Origin: Skermanella stibiiresistens SB22
Lineage (GTDB): Bacteria; Pseudomonadota; Alphaproteobacteria; Azospirillales; Azospirillaceae
Direction of reading: 5' to 3'
Length of the DNA: 64,000 nucleotides
NCBI RefSeq assembly: GCF_000576635.1
Contig: NZ_AVFL01000033.1
Location: 1 to 64,000, forward strand
Shown: positions 53,445 through 62,189 of the stretch, in pieces
Numbering within the stretch: the stretch's first letter is position 1
How the letters are laid out: every line of letters begins with the position of its first letter
The notes under the pieces: generated by a model
What the model was told of the DNA's origin: nothing
Seen by the model: the letters and a program-made list of their open reading frames with translations, nothing else
Database searches by the model: none
Program-made: the position numbers and the translations under genes

Positions 53445-54728
53445 ATGTCCAATTCGCTGATCATCGATAATCGCGCGGCCGTCAAAGGTCCCGGACTTCA
53501 CGCGCTGATCGTGGGGGTCAGCGAATACGACCATCTGCCGGACCACGACGATCCCCCCGATCCCGCCACGTGGGATCTGAAGAAACTGGGAGCTCCCGCC
53601 CTCAGCGCCTTTCGCTTGAAGGATTGGCTGGAACAGGCGGGAGCGACCTTGGCATCGCCGCTCAAGACTTGCCGACTATTGCTCTCGCCATCGGAGACGG
53701 AATTGACGGCCGAGCCCGCGTTGCGGGCCTTTCTCACGGCTCGCGCCAATCTCGGTCCCGGCAACGACGTCCCGTTGGCGACCCGGAGCAACTTCCAGAT
53801 CGCGGCGAGCGCTTGGCGGAAGGATGCCATGGATGATCCGGAGAACGTCACCTTCTTCTATTTCGGAGGTCACGGCATCCAACTTGGGCCAGAAGAGGCC
53901 ATCATGATGTTCGCCGACATCTTCGAACCGGATTGGACGGCTCTCGACCGTTGCGCGCGTTTCAGTAATGTGCGGAATGGGATGGCGCCCTCGGCCCAAT
54001 TCGCCAAGATCGCGAACCGGCAATTCTACTTCGTCGATTGCTGCCGATACATGCCGGATCCCGCCAAGAACCTCCACAATCCCCAGCCACCCGACGTCTT
54101 CGACGTGGCGGTCAACACCTTGGATCGGCGGGAAGCCCCGGTTTACTTCGCGACGGTGGACGGGTCGGTGGCGACCGGCTGGCGCGGCCGGGAAACCGTG
54201 TTCGCGCGAGCCCTGCTGCATGGGCTGGGGAATGGGGCCGATGATCCGGAGGATGATGGCGAGGGCGGCACCACCTGGCCCGTCAAGGCGACCAGCCTGA
54301 AGGTCGCCATGGAGCGCCATATGACACTGCATGGCCCCGTCCAGGACATCGTCCTGTCGAGCCTCGTCAAGGATCCGGTGCTGGTCAACCTCGCGGAGCC
54401 GCCCAGGGTCGATGTCGAAGTCGAGATCCTGCCCACGTCGCTGCTGAACAACTGCGCGATCGCGATCTCCGATCAGGAGACGAATCACATTTTCAACGAG
54501 CGGCCCTGGCAAACCGAACGGATCAGGGCGACCGGTGTCACCGCCGGGCCGTATAACCTCAGGGTGACGTCCGATCGCCTCCGCGTCAGTCCCTATTCCA
54601 AGCTGATTTTCATCAACAACCGCTTCAAGGTGCCTTGGCGGCATAACCTGTCGTCCGTTCTGACGCCTCCCGTGGTGGCGACCGCGCCGGCGGGGTCTGG
54701 AGCCGGACCGACGGAGGGTGGACGATGA
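53445..54728 (+). CDS. Caspase-family (C14) cysteine protease
   Basis: A 427-residue protein with an N-terminal caspase-like domain. The first strand is LHALIVGVSEYDHLP; the catalytic histidine is H143 in FFYFGGHGIQLG and the cysteine is C200 in FYFVDCCRYMP (D-x-C-R, as in bacterial caspases and metacaspases). A helical region with a possible P1 pocket (APVYFATVDGSVATGWRG) follows. The C-terminal ~110 residues look beta-rich (RVDVEVEILPTSLLNNCAIA, then GVTAGPYNLRVTSD) and could be a carbohydrate-binding-like or sensor module. The start at 53445 fits the family. The stop overlaps the next start (ATGA), coupling it to its partner. Confidence 0.9.
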   Translation: MSNSLIIDNRAAVKGPGLHALIVGVSEYDHLPDHDDPPDPATWDLKKLGAPALSAFRLKDWLEQAGATLASPLKTCRLLLSPSETELTAEPALRAFLTARANLGPGNDVPLATRSNFQIAASAWRKDAMDDPENVTFFYFGGHGIQLGPEEAIMMFADIFEPDWTALDRCARFSNVRNGMAPSAQFAKIANRQFYFVDCCRYMPDPAKNLHNPQPPDVFDVAVNTLDRREAPVYFATVDGSVATGWRGRETVFARALLHGLGNGADDPEDDGEGGTTWPVKATSLKVAMERHMTLHGPVQDIVLSSLVKDPVLVNLAEPPRVDVEVEILPTSLLNNCAIAISDQETNHIFNERPWQTERIRATGVTAGPYNLRVTSDRLRVSPYSKLIFINNRFKVPWRHNLSSVLTPPVVATAPAGSGAGPTEGGR

Positions 54729-55972
54729 CGACCGAAAAGACCGGCGCCGTCGTGGTCAGGGTCGATCGATCGGCGTCGGGCGAGGGTGGGGCGGTTCCGG
54801 TGGAGATCCGCGACCTCCGAAGCATGGTCGTGCGCGCGCGGGGTTTCTCCGATCAGCGGATCAGCCTGTCGCCCGGCAGTTATCTCGTCACTGCGACCCT
54901 TCCCGATGGGGAACAGGCGGCGGCCGACTCCCCGATGGAGATCGGCGCGGATGTTGGTGACGAAGCCCTGGAGGTCATCCTATCGAGCCTGTCCTCGGTC
55001 CTCGATGAGGACTTGAGCGAAGGAAGCCCAATGGAGTTCGACGCCGTCGCCGTTCCTCCTTCCCTTTCCATTCCGGCTCTGGTCATTCCCTTGTCCAGGG
55101 ATGCGCAGGACAAGTCCGAGGTGCCGCCCGAGTGCGAACTCATCCAGGGTTCCTGGCTGGATTACTGGATGAATCCAAATGGACCATCCTCCCTATCGCG
55201 GGCTTCGTCGAAGGCCGGGATGTCGACGCTGACGATCACCCGGGAGGATCAGCCATGCCTCTTGCGGGTGACCCAGGGCGACCAGATCCGGCATTTCGCC
55301 ATACCTGTCGATCACGCGGGGCCGACAACGATCACGCTATGCCATGATCCCGATCGCCAGCCGGCGGCCGAACTGGATTTCGGACGGGCGGACGTCAACG
55401 CCTTCTTCCGTTACGTCGATCTTGGCTTCGCGCCGGAAGCGCGGTTCATGTCGAAGCGGACCGTCGATCAGGCCGAGTCGTTCCTCGGCGGAAACCGGCC
55501 ATCGATCCTCGGCGGCATTCTTGGGGGCTATGTCCTGCTGCGCGCCAACGAGATCGATTTCATGAGGTGCTGGATGGCCGGCAACAGCACGGAACACCTC
55601 ATGTCATATCCCGATGTCAGGGCGATCCGGATCGAGTTTTTGGCCCGGGAGGGCAGGCACCCCGAGGCGGTGAGAGAATTGTTGAAGCTGCCCGATGCCG
55701 GTGCTCCGTGGTTCAGGTCCGGCATCGCCTATTTGGCCGACCGAGCGCGGACATACATGTTGCTGGCCCAGCGGGAACGCGACCGTTTCAAGAGCGAGGG
55801 TCATGAGGGCGAACCCCTCATTCCGGAGCTTGATCTGCGCCTTTCGGCGGATGTCCACTCCCGATTGACGCGGTTGGACGCCACCCTGTCGCGTTTGACC
55901 TCCGCGCTGGACCTGAGATCGACGACATCGGTCTATCTCGGGCTTCGCCCCTCGCTCTCCGACCCTCGATGA
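54725..55972 (+). CDS. Caspase-coupled partner protein, function unknown
   Basis: A 415-residue protein whose ATG overlaps the caspase stop. The N-terminal ~100 residues look like a beta-sandwich (VVRARGFSDQRISLSPGSYL, then VTATLPDGEQAAADSP), similar to PEGA or carboxypeptidase-regulatory-like folds. A middle region (SWLDYWMNPNGPS, then TLTITREDQPCLLRVTQGDQ) is also beta-rich. The C-terminal half is helical (ADVNAFFRYVDLGFAPEARF, then SILGGILGGYVLLRANEIDF and HPEAVRELLKLPDAGAPWF), resembling degenerate helical repeats. There is no signal peptide. Coupling suggests it is a binding partner, substrate or regulator of the caspase. Confidence 0.7.
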   Translation: MTTEKTGAVVVRVDRSASGEGGAVPVEIRDLRSMVVRARGFSDQRISLSPGSYLVTATLPDGEQAAADSPMEIGADVGDEALEVILSSLSSVLDEDLSEGSPMEFDAVAVPPSLSIPALVIPLSRDAQDKSEVPPECELIQGSWLDYWMNPNGPSSLSRASSKAGMSTLTITREDQPCLLRVTQGDQIRHFAIPVDHAGPTTITLCHDPDRQPAAELDFGRADVNAFFRYVDLGFAPEARFMSKRTVDQAESFLGGNRPSILGGILGGYVLLRANEIDFMRCWMAGNSTEHLMSYPDVRAIRIEFLAREGRHPEAVRELLKLPDAGAPWFRSGIAYLADRARTYMLLAQRERDRFKSEGHEGEPLIPELDLRLSADVHSRLTRLDATLSRLTSALDLRSTTSVYLGLRPSLSDPR

Positions 55973-56041
55973 ACCGGGATCGCCTATCCTGGATGCGGGA
56001 CAGGCCGAGGCCAATCTCCGGCCGTGGATGGCGCCTTCCGA

Positions 56042-57877
56042 TCAGGTCCCGGCGGCCAGCGCGTCGCGTTGCTCCGAGCGGGTGACCTCGCGCCACATCT
56101 CGCGGAACCGGGGCTGGCGCGCGATCAGCTCGTCCAGGGTTCCGGCGTCGGCGATCTGGCCGTCGCGCATGAAGACGATGGTGTCGAACCGCGTCAGCAG
56201 GTGCAGCCGGTGGATCGAGGAGACGAGGCAGGCCTCCGGGAACTCCGCCATCAGGTTGGCGTAGACGCGTGCCTCGGTCGCGGGGTCCAGGCTGCTGGTC
56301 GGCTCGTCCAGCATGATCAGGGAGCTGCGCTTGGCCGCCAGGATGCCGCGCGCCAGCGCCAGCCGCTGCTTCTGGCCGCCCGACAGGTTGCCGCCGCGCT
56401 CGACGATGACGGTGTCCAACCCCAGGGGCATGCGATCCACGATGGGGGTCAGACAGGCGAGATCGCAGGCGCGCTGGATTTCCGCCGCCGAGTAATCGAG
56501 CCCCATGGTGATGTTGTACGCAACCGTGTTCTCGAAGATCTCCGGATCCTGCGGGATCAGGGTGGAGATGGCGCCGAGCCCCGCCAGATCGGGATGCGGC
56601 ACGCCATCGACGGCGATGCCGATCCGGTCGGCGTCGTAGAGGCCGCTGAGCACCCGCATGAGCGAGCTTTTGCCTGATCCGCTCTCGCCCACCAGGGCAA
56701 TGCGGGAGCCGCGGCGAAGGCCGATCGCGATATCATCCAGGGTGGGCTTGGGGTCCAGCGTGGGCGAGCGGTGGTTCGGGTGGCGGAAGGTCAAGCCGCC
56801 GATCGCGATCGCGCGCCAATCCGGCTCGATGGCGCCGGTCAGCCCGGAACGGCTCGGCGCGTCCAGGATCTCGTCGGCCCCGCCGAGGTCGACATGGGCG
56901 CGGACGACGCCCTGCCAGTGGTTGGCGATGGTGCCGACGGTGTCGCCGATTTGCTGGGAATACTGGTAGACCATGACGGCGGTGCCGACCATGATCGCGG
57001 CGCCCTCGCGCCAGAGCAGCCAGACATAGAGCGCCACCAGCCCCAGCCGGAAGACGTTGCCGACGAGGTCGAGCGTGCACCATTTGGCCTCGTTGATCAG
57101 GACGCTCCGCCGGATCGGGGCGAACATCTCGCGCAGCCGCCGGGTCAGCGCCACCCGCATGGCGTCCTGGAGGCGCAGCGTCATGACGGTGGAGACGTTG
57201 CCGAGGCTGTCCACCAGCTCGGCCGAATAGCGGCGGCCGGCCCGGTTCTCGTCGTCGGCCAGCCGCGCCATGGCGCGGTCCAGGTGATACAGAATGACGC
57301 CCAGCGCGGCGTAGCCAACCATGGCGACGGCACCGGTGACGCCCGAGATCGCGCACAGGGCGACCACGGGACCAATCAAGCCGACGACGCTTTGGAGATA
57401 GAGGAACTGGTTCTGCGAGAAGTCGAACAGCGCCGCGTCGGCCTTGCCGATCCGCTGGATCGTGTCGCCGGTGTGGTGGCTCTCATGCCAGCCCATCGGC
57501 AGCGACATCAGCTTGCGGTACAAGACATCGACGAAGCGCTCGCGGATGCGCAGCGCCGTGAACCGCTCGATCACGCGGCCCGGGCCATGCAGCGCCCAGC
57601 CCAGGATCGAGAAGCCCAGCATCCAGAGCATGTCGACGGCGGCCTGGGGCACGCCCTCGTTGCCGCCCTTCTGGAGGTCGTTGACGGCGTTGCCGAAGAA
57701 GTACGGTATCGCCAGCCGCGCGGTTTGCGCCGCGACCAGCAGGACGACGAAGGCGACGACGAGGTGCCTGCCGCCTTCGGCGTGACGCCACAGCGCACCG
57801 TAGAGCTTGCCCAGTCCGAGGCCGGAGCCAGAGCCGGAGGCGGCGCGCGGCCGGCCCCCCACGTCGGTTGATCCCAT
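56042..57877 (-). CDS. ABC exporter, fused permease and ATPase
   Basis: A 611-residue type IV ABC exporter half-transporter that probably works as a homodimer. The transmembrane domain spans residues 35-330 (VAFVVLLVAAQTARLAIPYF, then VDMLWMLGFSILGWALHGPG). The ATPase has Walker A GESGSGKSS (397-405), signature LSGGQKQRLALARG, Walker B SLIMLDEPTSSLD and the switch histidine in VSSIHRLHLL. Glycine/serine-rich N-terminus of about 20 residues is probably disordered. No secretion partners are adjacent. It converges on the protease operon; whether it exports one of those products or the RTX protein is speculative. Confidence 0.9.
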   Translation of the reverse strand: MGSTDVGGRPRAASGSGSGLGLGKLYGALWRHAEGGRHLVVAFVVLLVAAQTARLAIPYFFGNAVNDLQKGGNEGVPQAAVDMLWMLGFSILGWALHGPGRVIERFTALRIRERFVDVLYRKLMSLPMGWHESHHTGDTIQRIGKADAALFDFSQNQFLYLQSVVGLIGPVVALCAISGVTGAVAMVGYAALGVILYHLDRAMARLADDENRAGRRYSAELVDSLGNVSTVMTLRLQDAMRVALTRRLREMFAPIRRSVLINEAKWCTLDLVGNVFRLGLVALYVWLLWREGAAIMVGTAVMVYQYSQQIGDTVGTIANHWQGVVRAHVDLGGADEILDAPSRSGLTGAIEPDWRAIAIGGLTFRHPNHRSPTLDPKPTLDDIAIGLRRGSRIALVGESGSGKSSLMRVLSGLYDADRIGIAVDGVPHPDLAGLGAISTLIPQDPEIFENTVAYNITMGLDYSAAEIQRACDLACLTPIVDRMPLGLDTVIVERGGNLSGGQKQRLALARGILAAKRSSLIMLDEPTSSLDPATEARVYANLMAEFPEACLVSSIHRLHLLTRFDTIVFMRDGQIADAGTLDELIARQPRFREMWREVTRSEQRDALAAGT

Positions 57878-58062
57878 CGTCCCTTGATCCCTACGCCATG
57901 GGTCTCGGCCGGGCGGCGGGTGCCGGTGGCTGTTCCTCGACAGCGCGACGATATGGTGGGGCAGGGGAGGCGTTGAAACGTCCCGCGGCGAAAAACGCCA
58001 TCACCTGGACGAGACGCCGACCCGCGATTCCAGCATGGCGCCGTGGACGGCGGGGATTGGTT

Positions 58063-58911
58063 TCAGAGACCGTGCTGGTCGAGCAGGAACTGGCCATCGC
58101 GCGCCACCTCGTCGCCATGGGCGAACATGTTCCGCCAGGCCGCGACGCCGGCGGTGATGTCGGGGTGGGACACCGCCGAGGAGAACGCCTCGACTCCGAT
58201 CAGGCCCTGGTAGTCGGCGGCCTTGAGCCGGCGGAGCATGGGCGCGAAGTCGATCGAGCCCTGGGTCAGGCGGCCCCTGTGGTTCTGGTCGATCTCGAAA
58301 TAGCCCAGGTGGGGAATGGCGAGGTCGAGGGCGCCCAGCATGTCGTCCTCCTCGATGTTCATATGGAGCGTGTCGAGGTGGACGAAGACATTGTCCATGC
58401 CGATCAGCCCGATCATGCGGATCGCGTCGGCCGCCGTGTTGATCAAGTTGGTCTCGTAGCGATTGACGACTTCCAATGTCAGCCGCATGCCCATCGACTT
58501 GGCCCGCTCAGCCACGATCCGCAGCCCGTCGGCCGACGCCTGGAAGTTCTCCTCCATCGCGACCTTGGTGGCCTTGCCGAAGGCGCCGTAGAGGATGCCG
58601 CCCATGCGGTCCGAGCCCATGTCGCGCGCCAAGGCCAGCGCCGCGCAATGCCGGTCGACACCGCGCTCGTGGATCTCCGGAGCGGTGCTGGAGATGTCGT
58701 TGTCGACCTGGAGCGGCGAGGTGCTGACCGCCTTGATGCCAGCCTTTTCGCAAAGATCCGCGATGGCGCCGGGCTCGATCGTCTCGTGGTCGCGGATCGG
58801 CACGACGATGTGGCCTTAGCCCAAGGCCGCGGCTCGCTCGATCGCGTAGGCGCCGTCCTGGGTGCTCCAGCGGGGGATCCAGGTGTAGCTGCGGATGGAG
58901 CGCTTGTTCAT
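58063..58911 (-). pseudogene. Sugar phosphate isomerase/epimerase (D-tagatose 3-epimerase type), nonsense mutation
   Basis: A TIM-barrel epimerase frame beginning at the ATG at 58911 (MNKRSIRSYTWIPRWSTQDG) is stopped by TAA at 58816-58818, then continues in the same frame to 58063. Relatives have an aromatic residue there, so a single TAC-to-TAA change is the simplest explanation. The remainder is intact, with metal-binding-type segments LTLEVVNRYETNLINTAADA, FVHLDTLHMNIEEDDM and IGYFEIDQNHRGRL-like sequence. An internal restart at 58803 would lack the first barrel strands. The gene belongs to the decayed sugar-acid locus with the GntR, enolase-superfamily and TRAP genes. Confidence 0.82.
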
Positions 58912-58943
58912 GGGATCCGGTTCCTCGGTGCTGAAGTGGCCGT

Positions 58944-59271
58944 TCAAGGTTGCTTGTTCGGCGGGATTGGCTGTTCGAAGAAGTCGCCGTGCCGGCTGAA
59001 GATGTCCTCGCGCATGGATTCGAGCATCTTGAGGTGGGCCAGCGATTGCGCCTTGGTCGCCTCGACGTCGTTGGCCGTGATGGCCCCAGTCGGGAGAAGC
59101 TTGGCGCACGGGAGTGCGGCTGACACCGAATTCCTCCGCGACCGCGTTCTCGAAGATCATCGAGCCAGGGCGGAGCGCCAGCGAGATGATCCGCTTCCGC
59201 AATTCGCCATGGACCATGCTGTCGAGCGTGTTCCTTTCAAGTACCACCCTGTCCGTCATCATCTTCTCCAC
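58944..59271 (-). pseudogene. GntR-family regulator, internally deleted
   Basis: The N-terminus at 59271 (VLERNTLDSMVHGELRKRII, then ALRPGSMIFENAVAEEFGVS and RTPVRQA) is a GntR winged helix of the FadR/FCD type. About 50 codons in, the frame breaks and only the C-terminal tail is found in another frame (EATKAQSLAHLKMLESMRED, then FSRHGDFFEQP). The effector-binding core is missing. It probably once controlled the adjacent epimerase, enolase-superfamily and TRAP genes. Confidence 0.65.
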
Positions 59272-59313
59272 CTGGCGCTCACGGGCTCCATCAAGGGTAC
59301 CGGTTGAGGGGAG

Positions 59314-60453
59314 CTACCGTTTGCTCCCCCCGGAGAAGCTACTCCGGACGGCGGCCGAATCCACGGAGCACGCCGCGAGGGCTGTCTTGTCGAAGACGAT
59401 GCCGTGCCCCGGCCGGTCCGACGGGATGCCGACGCCATCCCGGGTCGCGATGGGGATCTCCAGCAGCCCAAGCTCGGTCAGGCTGCCGCCGACCACGTCC
59501 TCCAGCATGAAGCCGTTGGGCACGCCGCACAGCAGCGGCAGCGACAGCTCCATCATGTAGTGGGGGGCGATCGGCTTGCCGAAGGTCTCGGCCAGGTGGG
59601 CGATCTTCAGCCATTCGGTGACGCCGCCCACGAAGGCCACATCGGCCTGGACGATGTCGACCGCGTCGGCGCGCAGGTATTCGAGGAATTGCGACTTGCC
59701 GTGGAGGCTTTCGCCCAAGGCGATCGGCATGCTGGCCTGGCGCCGCAGCTCGGCGTGGCCGCGGACATCGTGGTGGACCATCGGCTCCTCGATCCAGGCG
59801 AGACCCAGCGGGTCCAGCTGGGCGACGGCCTGGATCGCCTGCGCGGTGTCCCATTTCTGGTTGAGGTCGACCATCAGGCGGCCGCCCGGCGGCAGCGTTT
59901 CCTTGACCACGCGAATACGCTCGATGTCCTCGTCCAGGTCCGGCTTGCCGATCTTGATCTTGATGCTGGAAAAGCCCCGCGAGACATAGTCCCTGGCGCG
60001 CGCCGCCAGATCGCCGGCCGTGTCCCCGGCGCTCAGGTTGATCTCGCTGATATAGGAAGGAATGCTGGAACGGGCACCACCCACCAGACGGTGGAGCGGC
60101 ATGCCGTGATGCTTGCCGATGATGTCCCAGACGGCGACGTCGATCGCCGCGATGGCCATCGAGTTGACACCCAGGCCGAGCCGGCGGGACTGACCGGCGA
60201 GTTTGGTCCAAACCCGTTCGTAGTCGAGCGGATCCATTCCGATGATAAGGTTGGAAAGATAATCGTCGATCAAAGTTCTGATCGCGGTGCCGCCAATGTC
60301 TACCGTGTAGCTAAGCCCAGTCCCAACTATTCCCGTGTTGGTGACAAGTTCCACGACGATGAATTCGAGCGACTGTACCTTGTTCGTCGCATCCTCCCAC
60401 GGCGATGCCGGCGGCAGGCGGTGCAAGCTGGTCGAAATACCTTCGATTCTCAT
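59314..60453 (-). CDS. Mandelate racemase/muconate lactonizing enzyme family protein
   Basis: A 379-residue enolase-superfamily enzyme, intact. The capping domain is residues 1-125 and the barrel follows. Catalytic features are K165 and K167 (SSIKIKIGKP), metal ligands D196 (MVDLNQKWD), E222 (WIEEPM) and E248 (ALGESLHG), and H298 (APHYMMELS). The KxK motif with H298 suggests a sugar-acid dehydratase or racemase. Neighbours (epimerase, GntR, TRAP binding protein) point to uptake and catabolism of an acid sugar, but three of the four are broken, so this enzyme may be an orphan now. The ATG at 60453 gives a standard N-terminus (RIEGISTSLHRLP). Confidence 0.88.
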   Translation of the reverse strand: MRIEGISTSLHRLPPASPWEDATNKVQSLEFIVVELVTNTGIVGTGLSYTVDIGGTAIRTLIDDYLSNLIIGMDPLDYERVWTKLAGQSRRLGLGVNSMAIAAIDVAVWDIIGKHHGMPLHRLVGGARSSIPSYISEINLSAGDTAGDLAARARDYVSRGFSSIKIKIGKPDLDEDIERIRVVKETLPPGGRLMVDLNQKWDTAQAIQAVAQLDPLGLAWIEEPMVHHDVRGHAELRRQASMPIALGESLHGKSQFLEYLRADAVDIVQADVAFVGGVTEWLKIAHLAETFGKPIAPHYMMELSLPLLCGVPNGFMLEDVVGGSLTELGLLEIPIATRDGVGIPSDRPGHGIVFDKTALAACSVDSAAVRSSFSGGSKR

Positions 60454-60573
60454 TATGGCTCTCCCTTGGATAGCTTAGTAGCATTTTTGCATTCTTGGAT
60501 ACAAGTGTGCAAGATCGGCTGGAAACGCGAATTGTTCGGTCAAATCAAAAACATCAACTGGGGAGATGATAAA

Positions 60574-61250
60574 GTGAACACCCTCAAAAAGCGGCTGGCG
60601 ACCCTGCTGGGCGCCACCGGCCTCATGCTGTCGGCGAATGTCGCGACCGTGCAGGCACAGGACTACGTTCTCCGGTTCAACCACGTCCATAGCCCGGCCG
60701 AAGCCTATCAGCAGGCTTTCCTGAGCGGGTCGAGGAGTGGACCAAGGGCGGCCAGAACACCGACGCGGCCCGCCACGGCAACTATGTCCGCGAGATCACG
60801 GTGCCGAACGGTCCCTATTTCGTCGAGACGCTGAAGGACGCCTTCGCGCTCGCCGAGCTGGAGGGTGTCAAGGGATGGCGGTGGGAACTGGCCGAGACTC
60901 ATGGCCTGAAGGTGGTCCGCTTCGATTTCGTCCAGGGCGAGCGCCACATGTTCACCAACTCGGACGTGCGAAACCCCGGCGACCTGTCGGGCCTGCGCAT
61001 CCGCACCCCGCCGGCCCCGATCTGGCAGGAGTCGGTCCGGGCGCTGGGTGCCGCCCCGACCGCGATGAGCTTCGGCGACATCTATCCGGGATTGCAGCAG
61101 CGCGCGATCGACGGCGCCGAACCGACCTACGCCAACATCCGTCCATCCAACCTGCAGGAAACGCCGACCCGCGTCACTGAAATCGGCCACATCCTGCTGA
61201 TCCTCATCCGGCGACTGGTGCTTCTGGTGCCGAACCTGATCTTCGGATAG
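60574..61250 (+). pseudogene. TRAP transporter substrate-binding protein (DctP family), broken
   Basis: A GTG start at 60574 with GGGGAGA upstream opens a normal signal peptide (TLLGATGLMLSANVATVQAQ) and the DctP beginning DYVLRFNHVHSPAEAYQQAF. After about 50 codons the homology jumps frame and skips sequence: REITVPNGPYFVETLKDAFA, then KVVRFDFVQGERHMFTNSDV and MSFGDIYPGLQQRAIDGAEP follow in a different frame from about 60780. The 3' end is also missing, joined near 61200 to an unrelated hydrophobic tail. No TRAP membrane subunits remain. It is part of the decayed sugar-acid locus. Confidence 0.8.
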
Positions 61251-61323
61251 AAATGGCATGGAGCGCGGATCCAGGGTCTTCGCGGGCACTGGATTTGGCG
61301 CGAACGGGCGAGGCCGGAGACGA

Positions 61324-61989
61324 ATGGACAGCATACCCGCGGCGCAAAGCTTCCTCCTCGCCCTCTCCGCCCTGTTCTCGATCGTCAATCCCCTCGGCTC
61401 CGCGTTGATCTTCAGTCAGGTCACCGCCGACCGCAGCCACGCCGAGCGGTTGAACATCGCGCGGCGGATCGGTGTCTATTCGGCGCTGGTCATGCTGGGG
61501 GCGCTGTGGGGTGGCGCCTATATCCTGGCGTTCTTCGGTGTCAGTCTGGCCGCCCTGCGGATCGCCGGCGGCATCTATGTGGCGTCGCGGGCCTGGAGCC
61601 TGCTGCAGGCGCCCGAGACCACCGAGGAGCGGAAGCAGGAACAGGCTTCCCACGCCGAGGGCGCCGAGGACGTCGCGTTCTTCCCACTGACCATACCCTT
61701 CACGACCGGCCCCGGCACCATCGCGGTGGCGATCGCCCTGGGCTCCAACCTGCCGGCGGGCGAGCGGGGCTTCCTGTCGTTCTTCGTCGGCGCCTCGGCG
61801 GCGGCGCTGGTGATGGCGCTGGTCGTCTGGCTGGCCTACGCGTCGGCCGACCGGCTGGTGGGGCTGCTGGGACAGGCCCGCTCGCGGGTCCTGACGCGGC
61901 TGACCGCGTTCCTGCTGCTGTGCATCGGCACCGAGATCGCGGTCAACGGCGTGACCGACGCCCTGCGGCCGCTGATGGCGGGGCGGTAG
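61324..61989 (+). CDS. MarC family integral membrane protein
   Basis: A 221-residue inner-membrane protein of the MarC/UPF0056 family. Six hydrophobic segments are visible, including SFLLALSALFSIVNPLGSAL and AALRIAGGIYVASRAWSLLQ; the family motif region FFPLTIPFTTGPGTIAVAIA is intact and the C-terminus reads LTAFLLLCIGTEIAVNGVTD. The start at 61324 has GGAGA six bases upstream. Function of the family is unknown; earlier links to multiple antibiotic resistance were not confirmed. Confidence 0.88.
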   Translation: MDSIPAAQSFLLALSALFSIVNPLGSALIFSQVTADRSHAERLNIARRIGVYSALVMLGALWGGAYILAFFGVSLAALRIAGGIYVASRAWSLLQAPETTEERKQEQASHAEGAEDVAFFPLTIPFTTGPGTIAVAIALGSNLPAGERGFLSFFVGASAAALVMALVVWLAYASADRLVGLLGQARSRVLTRLTAFLLLCIGTEIAVNGVTDALRPLMAGR

Positions 61990-62189
61990 GGCGGAGCGGA
62001 TGAATTCAAGCTGGTTCACCGATCTCATAATCAAGATTATGGAAATGTTTTTGGGTATATAACGCGTGATGCTTTGGTTTCGACGATCGTCCGTTCGGCG
62101 GCGCCTTCAGGACGGCACGGAACATTCCCGCGCACCTCCTGAAGGGCTTGTCGAAACTCAGCTCTTCGACACGATCCAATCGCCTCGCG

